From NCBI GenBank assembly GCA_003105035.1, contig PQAL01000036.1:136499-200498 (forward strand): 64,000 bases of DNA, read 5' to 3'. Origin of the DNA: Anaerolineales bacterium. GTDB taxonomy: Bacteria > Chloroflexota > Anaerolineae > Anaerolineales > UBA4823. The stretch's first letter is position 1, and the number at the start of each line of letters is the position of its first letter. Below the pieces are notes generated by a model that saw only the letters and a program-made list of their open reading frames with translations, made no database searches and had not been told where the DNA came from. Positions 54,345-63,718 of the stretch are shown in pieces. The position numbers and the translations under genes were made by a program.

Positions 54345-55271
54345 CTATGAGAAAAATACCTTGCGTGGTTGCCACTCATTCGTTGCTTCATCCAGCTCCA
54401 TTAATGCAACCAGGTCTCCCTGTTGGCTGATGCCTCTTACCCACCCCTTCGCATCACCTTCTGCAGTGATACGGTGACCATGGCGAATCAACTCGACCTG
54501 ATCACCATCCAGCTCGACCATATGCCAATCACCTAATGCCTCAGCGGCTGGGATTAGGAATTTATACCAATCACCCACATGAAATGCATCTTGCAGCCTG
54601 CGTAAGGGAACTGCATCACGTAGCGTGAACCGGCCACTTTTCGTCCTGCGCAGACCGACTAAGTGAGCGCCACATCCTAATGCTAATCCCAGGTCATTGG
54701 CCAGTGAACGGACATATGTACCCGATGAGCAAAACACATCGATGACGGCTTCTGGCGGGTTCCATTCCAGCAATTCCAGGCTGTAAACCTGAATAGTCCT
54801 TGGTTGAAGTTCCACTTCTTCGCCCTCACGCGCCATCTCATAAGCTTTTCTTCCTTGTACCTTGATGGCAGAATAGGGCGGTGGCACCTGTTGAATTTCA
54901 CCGATAAACTGCTCCAGAGCGGTCTCAAATTGCTCTTCGGTGATGTGATCAACCGAGCTGGAAGAGGTAATTTTTCCTTCTGCATCATATGTATCGGTCG
55001 TGCTGCCCAGATGGACAGTTGCCTGATATCGTTTATCAGACGCAGAGACATACTCGCTTAAACGAACCGCGGGGCCGATCAGGACAACGAGCACACCTGA
55101 TGCTCTTGGATCCAACGTCCCTGTATGTCCCGCACGGTGGATGTTTGTGCCCCGCCGGATGATCTGTACGACATCGTGCGAAGTCAATCCAACCGGTTTG
55201 TCAACGACTAATACTCCCGAAACAGCATTCTTTAATTGATCTTCATAATTCTTGTTCATATTCATTCCCAT
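54345..55271 (-). CDS. truB: tRNA pseudouridine(55) synthase TruB
   Basis: 308 residues. VSGVLVVDKPVGLTSHDVVQ and HTGTLDPRASGVLVVLIG with the catalytic Asp identify TruB, which makes pseudouridine 55 in the T-loop of tRNAs; YSAIKVQGRKAYEMAREGE and CSSGTYVRSLANDLGLALG follow. Three in-frame ATGs lie within the first seven codons and none has a clear ribosome site, so the exact start is uncertain. It is between nrnA and ribF. Confidence 0.95.
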   Translation of the reverse strand: MGMNMNKNYEDQLKNAVSGVLVVDKPVGLTSHDVVQIIRRGTNIHRAGHTGTLDPRASGVLVVLIGPAVRLSEYVSASDKRYQATVHLGSTTDTYDAEGKITSSSSVDHITEEQFETALEQFIGEIQQVPPPYSAIKVQGRKAYEMAREGEEVELQPRTIQVYSLELLEWNPPEAVIDVFCSSGTYVRSLANDLGLALGCGAHLVGLRRTKSGRFTLRDAVPLRRLQDAFHVGDWYKFLIPAAEALGDWHMVELDGDQVELIRHGHRITAEGDAKGWVRGISQQGDLVALMELDEATNEWQPRKVFFS

Positions 55272-55281
55272 TAAAATAATC

Positions 55282-56280
55282 CTATCGCACCTTCTCGATA
55301 GTATGTGTGACTATATTCAGTGCATCTTTCGTCTGGTCCAAGACGCTCTCTAATATGTTATCGAGGTTACCTTTCACATCTGCACCCGCTGCGGCTTTGT
55401 GCCCCCCACCGCCAAAGATGCGCGCAATCTCTGAAACATCCAAACTTGTTTCAACACTGCCGCACAGCCGCCAGCTTATTTTAACATAACCTTCATCTTG
55501 TTCTGTAAGGATAACGGCGATTTTCGCGCCTTCAATCGCAGATAAAATTTTAACTAAATCCGCATCATCACGTGAAGGGTAGCCTGCTGCTTCGCGTTCA
55601 TCCAATGTCAGGGTAGTCCATACCAGGCCATTTTCCATCTTTATTTTTGATAAGCCCGCACTCCAATATCGCGCTGACGCGAGAGATTGCTCAACAACAG
55701 TTTTGTAGTATACACCCGCCAGGTCACCACCTGCTTCCATCAAAGAAGCAACCAGCCTTAAGACATCTGGATTTACATTGGTGGTCCGAAAGCCGATTGT
55801 GTCGGTTACGATTCCCGTGATTAGAGCATCTGCGATCGGCTTGGTGATCTGAAGACCAAGCTTAGGCAGGATTTCCGCCAGTACTTCAGCTGTCGCTGCT
55901 GCATCGGGTACCACCAGGTTGATTTTTCCGAAATTAGTATTGGTCTTATGGTGATCAATATTGAGATCTGCATAAGCGTAGTCAAATTCGGTGTTCGTCC
56001 GCTCAATTTCAGCTGAATCGACCACAATAACGTACTCATACCCGCTTTGCGGTTGTGTTGCAATCAGCTGACTTCCCTCTAAGAACCGGAAATTATCAGG
56101 GATCTTATCCTTTAATACCATTTGAACTGACTTACCTTCGGAGAGTAATGCCAAGCCAACCGCAAGCAACGACCCAATGGCATCGCCATCTGGTCGCTGA
56201 TGTGATAGTACCAGGAATTTTTTTGCCAGGTTAAATTGGTCACGAATTATTGTAATCAATTCATGATCAGAGACCTTCAT
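55282..56280 (-). CDS. nrnA: DHH-family phosphoesterase NrnA (nanoRNase/pAp phosphatase)
   Basis: 332 residues. The DHH domain has LSHQRPDGDAIGSLLAVGLA (motif I, Asp-x-Asp), VVVDSAEIERT, and LNIDHHKTN (the DHH motif); the DHHA1 domain ends with the substrate-binding FGGGGHKAAAGADV. It degrades very short RNAs and 3'-phosphoadenosine 5'-phosphate. The start overlaps the end of rbfA by 14 bases. A gene of this kind between rbfA and truB is common in Gram-positive-like gene orders. Confidence 0.93.
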   Translation of the reverse strand: MKVSDHELITIIRDQFNLAKKFLVLSHQRPDGDAIGSLLAVGLALLSEGKSVQMVLKDKIPDNFRFLEGSQLIATQPQSGYEYVIVVDSAEIERTNTEFDYAYADLNIDHHKTNTNFGKINLVVPDAAATAEVLAEILPKLGLQITKPIADALITGIVTDTIGFRTTNVNPDVLRLVASLMEAGGDLAGVYYKTVVEQSLASARYWSAGLSKIKMENGLVWTTLTLDEREAAGYPSRDDADLVKILSAIEGAKIAVILTEQDEGYVKISWRLCGSVETSLDVSEIARIFGGGGHKAAAGADVKGNLDNILESVLDQTKDALNIVTHTIEKVR

Positions 56281-56671
56281 TTTTTCCCACCCTTTTCCTT
56301 TTACTTTTTACCTTTTCCTGTGAATCAGTTTGATGGAGAGATATTAACAATCGTTCGATATGGTCAGCTTTTTCAAAAGTAGAATCCCAATGAAATCGCA
56401 AGCGTGGAAAGACTCTCAAGTCGAGGCGATGGGCCAGCTCACTACGCAAATATCCCTGGGCATGTTCAAACCCGGCCAGTACTTCCTGTGAGCGCTCCAC
56501 TCCTTCGATCGCACTCACATATACCTCAGCGTACGCCAGCTCTTTATCGACTTCGACATCCGTGATGGTCACCCCTTTCAGGCGTGGGTCATTGCTCTCC
56601 ATCAGGACGATTTCTGATAGTTCTTCACGGATGCGATCCGATATTCTGGTCAAGCGCGTTTTGGATACCAT
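56267..56671 (-). CDS. rbfA: Ribosome-binding factor A
   Basis: 134 residues with the RbfA type II KH fold: RISDRIREELSEIVLMESND at the start, VTITDVEVDKELAYAEVYVS and LDLRVFPRLRFHWDSTFEKA near the end. It helps mature the 5' end of 16S rRNA in the 30S subunit. The last about 20 residues are a basic tail. It follows infB by 18 bases; no Shine-Dalgarno is obvious. Confidence 0.93.
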   Translation of the reverse strand: MVSKTRLTRISDRIREELSEIVLMESNDPRLKGVTITDVEVDKELAYAEVYVSAIEGVERSQEVLAGFEHAQGYLRSELAHRLDLRVFPRLRFHWDSTFEKADHIERLLISLHQTDSQEKVKSKRKRVGKNEGL

Positions 56672-56689
56672 GCAAATTTACACAACCTT

Positions 56690-58483
56690 CTATGCGGCAG
56701 GTACTTTCTCAACCAGGACACATTCGATCTTATCGCCTTCATTAAAATCATCGAAGTTCCGGATGGAGATACCGCACTCAAATCCCTGCCGGATCTCTTT
56801 TACGTCTTCCTGGAGGTGTTTTATGGATGAAATCTCGCCAATGGCAACGATCTCACCACTCCGTAACACTTTCCCCCGCAAATTCCTCCTGATCTCGCCA
56901 TCAGTCACGTAACAACCCGCGATATTGCCTACCTTGGAAATTCGGAATACCCTTCTCACTTCAGCATGCCCCAAAACAGTCTCTTTTTCCACCGGCTCGA
57001 GCATGCCATTAAGTGCCTTCTCGATATCTTCAATCATCCGATAGATAATGTCATACAGCCGGATAGAGACGCCTTCTTTCTCTGCAACTCGTCGTGCTGC
57101 TACATCCGCCTGAACACTAAAACCGACAATAACCGCCTTGGATGCTGCCGCAAGCATCACGTCATTTTCAGTAATGTTCCCCGTTTCTGCATACAGGATA
57201 TTGACCGACAGCGCTTCCGTGCATAAATCCTTTAGCGAAGAAATGATCGGTTCCAATGATCCCTGGACATCTGCCTTGATTATCAGCTTTAATTCGTGGA
57301 CTTCTCCAGCTTGAAATTGGTCAAAGAGCTGTTCCAGTGTGATCTGCGCCTTTTTATTAGAGGTGGTTGACTTACCTCCGGCTGCATTTTCTGTCACGAT
57401 GACGCGTGCTTCACGTTCAGAGGGAACGACCTGAAATAGGTCACCTGCCTGAGGAACTTCGTTCAGTCCCATCACGGATACCGGAGTTGATGGACCCGCC
57501 TTGCGAATTCTCCGCCCTCGAAAATCAAATAAAGCCTTCAGCTTGCCAAATGATTTTCCCACTACAACCACATCACCGACTTCAAGCGTGCCATTTTGGA
57601 CAAGGAAAGTCGCCATAGCGCCTTTTGCCTTGTCTAGCTCTGCTTCTATGACCGTCCCGATAACTTCCCCATTGGGGTTCGCCCGGATATCCATATTATC
57701 AGCCACCAGCACGATCGCTTCCAGCAGGTCTTCAAGGCCTTCCCTTCGTTTGGCTGACAACGGAACAACGATCGTATCTCCATCCCATTCGTCAGGCACC
57801 AGTTCAGCTTCTGCTAGCTGTTGCTTAACGCGGTCCTGGTCGGCATTAGCTTTGTCGATTTTATTCATTGCAACGATGATAGGTACTTTGGCAGCTTTCG
57901 CATGGGCAATGGCTTCTTTGGTTTGTGGCATAACACCGTCGTCGGCTGCAACTACCAGGATAACGATATCTGCGCCTTGGGCACCGCGTGCCCGCATTGC
58001 AGTGAAAGCAGCATGGCCAGGCGTGTCTAAAAATGTAATCAGGTGACCATTATGCTCTGCCTGGTATGCACCAATATGCTGGGTGATCCCACCGACTTCG
58101 CCCTCGGCTACGTTCGTTTCCCGTACTGCATCGAGCAGGGTGGTCTTTCCATGGTCGACATGCCCGAGGATGGTCACCACTGGAGGTCGTGCTGATAGAT
58201 TCTGCTCAGCTTCCTTGGCGATAACTTTCCGCCATTGGGGTATCTCACCCAGGTCTTGTTCAGTGACCTTGGGACTCTCAGGGACAGCTTCAAAGCCCAT
58301 CTCTGATGCCACGATGGCAGCAGTGTCAAAATCAATCGGTTGATTAATACTCGCCATCACTCCATTCGACATCAATGCTTTGATGACATCAATGGGGCTG
58401 GTCTGCATGATCTGGGCAAGATCACGCACGGTGATGCTTGATGAAAGCTCTATTTTCTTTGAATTATGGCCGTTCTCGCTCAT
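56690..58483 (-). CDS. infB: Translation initiation factor IF-2
   Basis: 597 residues from ATG 58483, with GAGGT seven bases upstream; a TTG at 58495 is less likely. A single IF2_N domain ([20 protein letters not shown], about residues 13-60) is followed by the GTPase: [17 protein letters not shown] (G1), [13 protein letters not shown] (G3) and [10 protein letters not shown] (G4), then domains II, III and IV. It lacks the long charged N-terminal region of E. coli IF-2, a normal short form for this type of lineage. It brings initiator tRNA to the 30S subunit. Confidence 0.95.
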   Translation of the reverse strand: MSENGHNSKKIELSSSITVRDLAQIMQTSPIDVIKALMSNGVMASINQPIDFDTAAIVASEMGFEAVPESPKVTEQDLGEIPQWRKVIAKEAEQNLSARPPVVTILGHVDHGKTTLLDAVRETNVAEGEVGGITQHIGAYQAEHNGHLITFLDTPGHAAFTAMRARGAQGADIVILVVAADDGVMPQTKEAIAHAKAAKVPIIVAMNKIDKANADQDRVKQQLAEAELVPDEWDGDTIVVPLSAKRREGLEDLLEAIVLVADNMDIRANPNGEVIGTVIEAELDKAKGAMATFLVQNGTLEVGDVVVVGKSFGKLKALFDFRGRRIRKAGPSTPVSVMGLNEVPQAGDLFQVVPSEREARVIVTENAAGGKSTTSNKKAQITLEQLFDQFQAGEVHELKLIIKADVQGSLEPIISSLKDLCTEALSVNILYAETGNITENDVMLAAASKAVIVGFSVQADVAARRVAEKEGVSIRLYDIIYRMIEDIEKALNGMLEPVEKETVLGHAEVRRVFRISKVGNIAGCYVTDGEIRRNLRGKVLRSGEIVAIGEISSIKHLQEDVKEIRQGFECGISIRNFDDFNEGDKIECVLVEKVPAA

Positions 58484-58556
58484 ATGGTACCTCAATTCAT
58501 CAATTTATTTGACCCTTATGAGCGGGTGAGATGGATCACTCGATCATTATCGGCCC

Positions 58557-58838
58557 TTAGTCCGCTAATGATGCGGCGTAATTCATTAATCGCTCGCGTT
58601 CTTCCTGGGTAAAGCTGACTTTTAAAGCACTGGAGAGTGAACCAGACAAGCCTGCCTCCCAGCATGAACGTAGGTCATGAAGGTATGCGCCCCGACCAGC
58701 TAATTTTCCCGTCGGATCGATCACGACACCTCCCGGGCTTTTCACGATGCGAATCATCGATCGTTTCGGCATTACCTGCCTGCACCCAACACAGGTGCGT
58801 TGTGGAATATGCCTTCTTCTACCGGTTCTGCGGGGCAC
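58557..58838 (-). CDS. ylxR: YlxR/RnpM-family RNA-binding protein
   Basis: 93 residues. RTCVGCRQVMPKRSMIRIVK and GRGAYLHDLRSCWEAG are the YlxR (DUF448) signatures; the family binds RNA and in Bacillus subtilis interacts with RNase P. The start is a GTG at 58838 with AAGG six bases upstream; an ATG two bases before it is out of frame. It stands between nusA and infB, its usual position. Confidence 0.92.
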   Translation of the reverse strand: MPRRTGRRRHIPQRTCVGCRQVMPKRSMIRIVKSPGGVVIDPTGKLAGRGAYLHDLRSCWEAGLSGSLSSALKVSFTQEERERLMNYAASLAD

Positions 58839-58857
58839 ATGACCTTCTTATAATCGT

Positions 58858-60831
58858 CTAGTAAGTCCAATCATCTTCCCAACCGCCGCGTTTTCGCTTT
58901 CGCTTTACCACGGTAATATCCCGGTCAGGATCATACTCAACTTCCACGAATTTCTTCTTCTTTTTCTTCTTCTTACCTTTTTTATCAAGATCCTCTTCGT
59001 CTTCCTCTTCCTCAGTTTCCGTCTGGACGCCGAGGATTTCTGGACGTAAAGTGAAGATCTCGTTGAAATCGACTACTTTTTCTGGTTCACCTTCGGTTAC
59101 TTCACCACTCACCGCTGGAACTGGCTCTTCAGCACTGGCAACAGGCTCAGAAATTTCTTCAACTACTTGTGCACCTGCTTCAACAGGTTCAGCAGCCTGA
59201 AGCTCTTCAACTTCAGCTGGCTGTTCAGGAACAGCGGCAACTTCAATTTCCGGTAAAGCTTCTTCAACTGCAACTTCAACTTCGGGCTCCGCTGGAGCTT
59301 CAGTTACTACCTCGACAACTTCCGGTTCCGGTGCTGGGAAGGAAATCGTGGTCAGTTTTTCCTTGATTTCTTCCATGGCTTTCGGACCGATGCCACTGAT
59401 CCCCAAGACGGCATCTTCGTCTAATGCCAGCTGGAACATCAAATCTCCGATCGTCTCGTATCCAGACGAACTGAGTAGATCGTAGATACGGTCAGACAAG
59501 GCCAGGTCTTCCAGTGACATCGCAAATGCTGCAACCGGTATCTTAGAACGAATATCCTTTCGACGGGCTTCATCCGCCAGCTTTTCTGCAGTCCGACGAT
59601 GAATCACACCACGCTCAACCCGATCAACGAATTGACTCAAGATTTGATATTCTTCAGGGGTGATGGGTCGCCCTTCCGCCTTCTTAGTCAGGATGACCTC
59701 GATCCTGGGGATGTTCTCCACTTCTGTTTCTGCCATGAAAACAAATTCAACGTCGCTTTGCAGCCTGTGAACCGCATCACCCGCAGCTTCTAGCAGGGAT
59801 TTAATGTCAATTCTCCAGCCCGTCAGCTTGGCTGCCAGGCGAGCATTTTGACCATCGCGTCCAATCGCCAGGCTAAGCTGGTCATCCATCACTACGACTG
59901 TAGCGGTTTTCGTGCCTTTGGCGTGTTCATTCAAGTACACACCCGTCACCCTGGCTGGGCTTAGCGCCTTCGCGATGTAAGATGATGGGTCCGTGTCATA
60001 TTCGATGACATCGATTTTTTCGTCGTTTAATTCGCGCACGATCGCCTGGATACGTACTCCCCGAATGCCAACACAGGCACCCACGGGATCAACTGCGGGT
60101 TGTAAAGCAGCTACGGCCACCTTGGAACGTTGCCCGGGTTCCCTGGCAATCGATCGGATTTCCACTAATCCATGGTAAATCTCGGGGACTTCGTTCTCAA
60201 GTAGACAGCGCAGGAAATTCCTATGCGAACGCGACAATACAATTTGAGGTCCACGTGGAGTTTGCTTTACCTCTAGCAGCAACGACTGGACACGGTCATG
60301 CACTCTGAAATGCTCACCATTTATCTGCTGATTTCGGGGGAGGACGCCTTCCGCTTTCATGTCCAATCCAAGGGTGACTTGCTGCGGGGTGACTGCCTGG
60401 ACCACACCACTGACGATCTCACCCACCTGCTTGGCGTAATATTTCATCTGTGAATCACGCTCAGCTTCTCGAATGCGTTGTTGGATCACCTGGCGTGCAG
60501 TTTGAGCAGCCACGCGTCCAAAATTGTTAGGCGTCGTTTCACAAACGATCATTCCACCCAGTTCAGCATTAGGGTCCAATTTTTGAGCCTGCTCGAGAGT
60601 GACCTCTGTGCGGTCATCCTGCACGCTATCAACGATCTCTTTTTCAGCATACACCGTAACTTCGCCAGTCTCAGGGTTGATCTTGGCTTCAACCAGTTGC
60701 GCCTGGGAGGCGTTCACTGCCCGGCGGTATGCAGAAACCATCGCTGCTTCGAGGGCTTCCAGGACAACGTTTTTCGGAAGTCCTTTCTCCTCAAGCACCT
60801 CATTAAATGCCAACATGAACTCGTTTTTCAT
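58858..60831 (-). CDS. nusA: Transcription termination/antitermination factor NusA with long acidic/lysine-rich tail
   Basis: 657 residues. The N-terminal RNA-polymerase-binding domain ([20 protein letters not shown]), an S1 domain ([20 protein letters not shown]), KH1/KH2 with [20 protein letters not shown] and [18 protein letters not shown], and a helix-hairpin-helix segment ([15 protein letters not shown], about 485-500) are in order. After about residue 510 comes a low-complexity tail: Pro/Glu/Val repeats, an acidic block, eight consecutive lysines, then a more conserved-looking [20 protein letters not shown] end. NusA controls pausing, termination and antitermination. Start: ATG 60831 is very close to its AAGGA; ATG 60816 is an alternative. 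Confidence 0.93.
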   Translation of the reverse strand: MKNEFMLAFNEVLEEKGLPKNVVLEALEAAMVSAYRRAVNASQAQLVEAKINPETGEVTVYAEKEIVDSVQDDRTEVTLEQAQKLDPNAELGGMIVCETTPNNFGRVAAQTARQVIQQRIREAERDSQMKYYAKQVGEIVSGVVQAVTPQQVTLGLDMKAEGVLPRNQQINGEHFRVHDRVQSLLLEVKQTPRGPQIVLSRSHRNFLRCLLENEVPEIYHGLVEIRSIAREPGQRSKVAVAALQPAVDPVGACVGIRGVRIQAIVRELNDEKIDVIEYDTDPSSYIAKALSPARVTGVYLNEHAKGTKTATVVVMDDQLSLAIGRDGQNARLAAKLTGWRIDIKSLLEAAGDAVHRLQSDVEFVFMAETEVENIPRIEVILTKKAEGRPITPEEYQILSQFVDRVERGVIHRRTAEKLADEARRKDIRSKIPVAAFAMSLEDLALSDRIYDLLSSSGYETIGDLMFQLALDEDAVLGISGIGPKAMEEIKEKLTTISFPAPEPEVVEVVTEAPAEPEVEVAVEEALPEIEVAAVPEQPAEVEELQAAEPVEAGAQVVEEISEPVASAEEPVPAVSGEVTEGEPEKVVDFNEIFTLRPEILGVQTETEEEEDEEDLDKKGKKKKKKKKFVEVEYDPDRDITVVKRKRKRGGWEDDWTY

Positions 60832-60882
60832 TCCTTAATTATCTCCGAACAAAAAAGACAACGGGATTGGCCTTATACGCAA

Positions 60883-60907
60883 GAAAAGTGGGGGCTGCCC
60901 ACTTTTC
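60883..60907 (-). other. Hairpin in the nusA leader
   Basis: GAAAAGTGGG and CCCACTTTTC pair perfectly over ten bases with a five-base loop, about 50 bases before the nusA start and 25 after the predicted transcription start. On the minus strand it ends in TTTTCTTG, a terminator-like form, so it could be an attenuator for nusA autoregulation. Confidence 0.45.
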
Positions 60908-60940
60908 AACGTCGCCACTATCTATACCTCTACTGTCATA

Positions 60941-60969
60941 ATTTTAGCACGGATATTACCGGATTGCAA
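60941..60969 (-). promoter_or_regulatory. Promoter of the nusA-infB cluster
   Basis: TTGCAA (60969-60964), a 17-base spacer and TAAAAT (60946-60941) preceded by TGC, an extended -10, on the minus strand. Initiation near 60934 gives a leader of about 100 bases. Confidence 0.65.
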
Positions 60970-61006
60970 GGTTACAGGTATCAATTAATTATATATTCAT
61001 CTATAT

Positions 61007-62029
61007 TTACAACTCCCAGATCGATTTTGCACGTTCTACGACGTACTTCCAGGCAGTATTTTCTCTATATGGACAAGGGTATGGGTCTTCCCAGGCTTTC
61101 CCGAGCAAGGCATTGGTCACGGCCAGGCTGCACGCACTGGCAGCCTCCAGGTCATAGCCTCCCTCCAGGAACAGGCTGACTTTCCCTTCACAGTGCAAAT
61201 CTGCCCAGATGCACAATTTTCTGATCAGTTCCGCATACCCGTTGGCTGTTAATAACAGCTGTCCAAGCGGGTCCAGCCAATGTGGATCGAAACCATAACT
61301 GACCAGCAGCATTTGGGGCTGTTTACGCTCAAGCAGCGGCAGGATCAGCTGATCCATTATGGCCTGGAATGCTTCATCACCTGAGCCAGCAGGTAGCGGG
61401 AAATTCGCTGTCCATCCTTCGCCATCCTGCTCTCCGATATCCTCCAGCTGGCCAGTTCCTGGATAAAACGGTGATTGGTGGGTTGATAAATAGAAAACAT
61501 CATCTCTCATCCAGAAGCTGTCCTGCGTCCCATTCCCATGATGCAAATCCAGGTCGATTATTGCTAGCCGGTCAATCGAATAATTGCTTACCAGGTGCTC
61601 AGCTGCAATGGCGACATTGTTTAATAAACAAAAACCCATTCCCTGCCCATGCATGGCATGGTGACCTGGTGGTCGGGTCAACGCAAAGCCCCGCCTGGCT
61701 TTTCCTTCCCAGGTACTCACAGCCACAGCAGCTGCGCCACCAGCTGCCTGTCGAGCGAGCTTCCAGGAAGCCACAGTCGTGTAGGTGTCCATATCCAAAT
61801 GACCCGCTCTCTTGCAGGTTAGCTGCAACAGGTTCAGATACGCCGGTGAATGAACAGATGTGAGGATCTCATCAGATAGTGCAAGCGGTTCAAGCTTCGG
61901 GTACCCTTCCCATATTCCCGCCTGGATAAAAGCCTCCCTGATGGACTCTACTCGTTCAGGGCGCTCAGGATGTCCTGCTTCATGGTGAGCTTCATGCCCT
62001 TCTGGATAGAAAAAGACGATGTCTTCCAT
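61007..62029 (-). CDS. Histone-deacetylase-family amidohydrolase (acetoin utilisation/acetylpolyamine amidohydrolase-like)
   Basis: 340 residues. FFYPEGHEAHHEAGHPERPE at the start, TRPPGHHAMHGQGMGFCLLN with the catalytic His pair, and IIDLDLHHGNGTQDSF with the zinc-binding Asp and His are diagnostic of class II-like HDAC-fold zinc hydrolases. Bacterial members deacetylate proteins, acetylpolyamines or other acetamides; the substrate here cannot be read. GGAAGG lies four bases before the ATG. It is transcribed toward nusA but nusA has its own promoter in between. Confidence 0.9.
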   Translation of the reverse strand: MEDIVFFYPEGHEAHHEAGHPERPERVESIREAFIQAGIWEGYPKLEPLALSDEILTSVHSPAYLNLLQLTCKRAGHLDMDTYTTVASWKLARQAAGGAAAVAVSTWEGKARRGFALTRPPGHHAMHGQGMGFCLLNNVAIAAEHLVSNYSIDRLAIIDLDLHHGNGTQDSFWMRDDVFYLSTHQSPFYPGTGQLEDIGEQDGEGWTANFPLPAGSGDEAFQAIMDQLILPLLERKQPQMLLVSYGFDPHWLDPLGQLLLTANGYAELIRKLCIWADLHCEGKVSLFLEGGYDLEAASACSLAVTNALLGKAWEDPYPCPYRENTAWKYVVERAKSIWEL

Positions 62030-62114
62030 TTTCCTTCCAGTTTCAACTACTATAACCTACCTGTGGCTTGATCGTATACTGCTAATCGGATCCATCTGGA
62101 ATATACATAATTGT

Positions 62115-62786
62115 CTATGCGAAATCAATATAATCCGTGGAGTATTTCGAAAAATCTGCATAATGACCCCGATATTCCTCAGGCAGCAAGTCCGCCAGCT
62201 GATACATAATCTCATCGACCATTTTTTGGCGGAGCGTCTGGCTTAACCGTGTTTCAGGAAACCTCAGCCTGAACAGCTTACCCACCTTGATATTAAAATC
62301 AGTCCTTTTCAGCCTGTTGATATTTTCTCGAAATCTCTCACTTCCATAATAAACCATGGGTAGGATGGGAGTGTTGTTATGGTGCGCTAGCAAGGTGATT
62401 CCCGGCAACCCACGCCCCATCTTCCCCGTTCCGCTGCGCGTCCCCTCCGGGGTGATGGCCAGGATTTTCCCCTGGTCCAGAGCTTCTAAGGCCTTTCTAA
62501 ACGCAGTCGTATCAGCTTCACCACGCTGAATTGGTATTGCTCCCCACAAATCGAATAGCAGTCCCATCAAAGGGTTATCCCAGGTTTCAGCCTTGGCGAA
62601 ACCAGTCACCTGCCTGGGTTGCAGATGGGTGAATACCAGCGGTACTTCCATAAAATTGATGTGATTACAAGCAATAATAAGCGGTCCTTCCTGGGGTACC
62701 TTCACCAGCTGGCTATCATCTACATCGCAGAGAATGCGGGTGAATCCCTTAATGGACGTATTGACGATATTGTAAGCAATATTCAT
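62115..62786 (-). CDS. plsC: 1-acyl-sn-glycerol-3-phosphate acyltransferase
   Basis: 223 residues. IIACNHINFMEVPLVF is acyltransferase motif I, but the usual His-x4-Asp is His-x4-Glu here. Motif III is clear as ITPEGTRSGTGKMGRGLPGI and motif IV as NNTPILPMVYYG. It should add the second acyl chain to make phosphatidic acid at the membrane. The start is two bases after the stop of the lipid kinase gene, so both are one lipid unit. Confidence 0.87.
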   Translation of the reverse strand: MNIAYNIVNTSIKGFTRILCDVDDSQLVKVPQEGPLIIACNHINFMEVPLVFTHLQPRQVTGFAKAETWDNPLMGLLFDLWGAIPIQRGEADTTAFRKALEALDQGKILAITPEGTRSGTGKMGRGLPGITLLAHHNNTPILPMVYYGSERFRENINRLKRTDFNIKVGKLFRLRFPETRLSQTLRQKMVDEIMYQLADLLPEEYRGHYADFSKYSTDYIDFA

Positions 62787-62788
62787 GG

Positions 62789-63718
62789 CTACATAGCTGG
62801 CGCAATGATTTCCAGAGGACAGTGGATGATTTTTATTTCCAGCTCACTGCCGGCTGTACAGATCGTCTCACCATCTGCATGGGTTGGCAGTGTCCCTTTT
62901 TCTGCCTTGACATGGATTTTGGCTGCCCGTCCCGTCTTGATCTGCGGCTGAGTTGCCTGCGTCCCTTTCATAAACCGCGGGATCATAGTTAGGATTCCAA
63001 TCCTGCTTAATTGGCCGGCGATACACAAATCCAGCAAGCCATCGCTGGTGTTGGCTTGAGGTGCCATCATGAAACCTCCCCCCATCCGCCTCCCGTTCAT
63101 AATTGAAATCATCAATGATGGTTGGGTTATGACCGCATCATCATATTCGATACGGACCAGTGGTGCATTGAAAAAGAGAAAGATCGTTCGTAGGGCAGCC
63201 ACCATGTAGTTCATGAAACCATGCAAGTGGGTTAACTTCATGGCTTCGAAGCCGACAACTGCATCAAAACCGATCCCGACCCCATTTCCAAAATACCTTC
63301 CCTGCGGATAATCGCCTCCCTTAACCAAACCAACATCCATCGGCTTGTGATCACCCTTCATAAAAACCTTGAATCCTTCTGGTAACCCTGGGGGGACACC
63401 GAAGCCGAAGGCGAAATCATTGCCCCTACCGATGGCAATGATGCCCATTTTTGTGTTCCGATATCCATTATCCCAGGCTTCCATCAGCCCATTCAATACC
63501 TCATTGGAGGTTCCATCCCCACCTGCAGCAATGACTATTCCGTGACCATCGGATGCTGCTTGTCTGGCCAGTAAGATTGCATGACCGACATACTCTGTCA
63601 TAGCAATTTCACTTTGCGGCGCGTTCTCTTTAACCAGATTCTCGATTTCCGGCAAAACCTGCCGTCCATACCCTTGCCCGGCAATCGGATTAACAATGAT
63701 CAGCGTCTTTTCAACCAT
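62789..63718 (-). CDS. Diacylglycerol/lipid kinase (DAGK catalytic domain, YegS/DgkB-like)
   Basis: 309 residues from ATG 63718. LIIVNPIAGQGYGRQVLPEI opens the nucleotide domain, IAAGGDGTSNEVLNGLMEA is the conserved GGDGT motif, and GIIAIGRGNDFAFGFGVP follows; the C-terminal half is the beta-sandwich lid. It phosphorylates a lipid such as diacylglycerol. A GTG nine bases upstream is too close to GAGG to be used, while ATG 63718 has good spacing. The start overlaps the preceding stop as TAATG. Confidence 0.9.
   Translation of the reverse strand: MVEKTLIIVNPIAGQGYGRQVLPEIENLVKENAPQSEIAMTEYVGHAILLARQAASDGHGIVIAAGGDGTSNEVLNGLMEAWDNGYRNTKMGIIAIGRGNDFAFGFGVPPGLPEGFKVFMKGDHKPMDVGLVKGGDYPQGRYFGNGVGIGFDAVVGFEAMKLTHLHGFMNYMVAALRTIFLFFNAPLVRIEYDDAVITQPSLMISIMNGRRMGGGFMMAPQANTSDGLLDLCIAGQLSRIGILTMIPRFMKGTQATQPQIKTGRAAKIHVKAEKGTLPTHADGETICTAGSELEIKIIHCPLEIIAPAM

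Noticed and set aside
57501-58046. 181-residue open frame on the plus strand
   Set aside because: Ser/Thr-rich antisense shadow of infB.
60478-61179. 233-residue open frame on the plus strand
   Set aside because: Antisense to the 5' end of nusA, its promoter and the 3' end of the HDAC-like gene; no ribosome site or domain.
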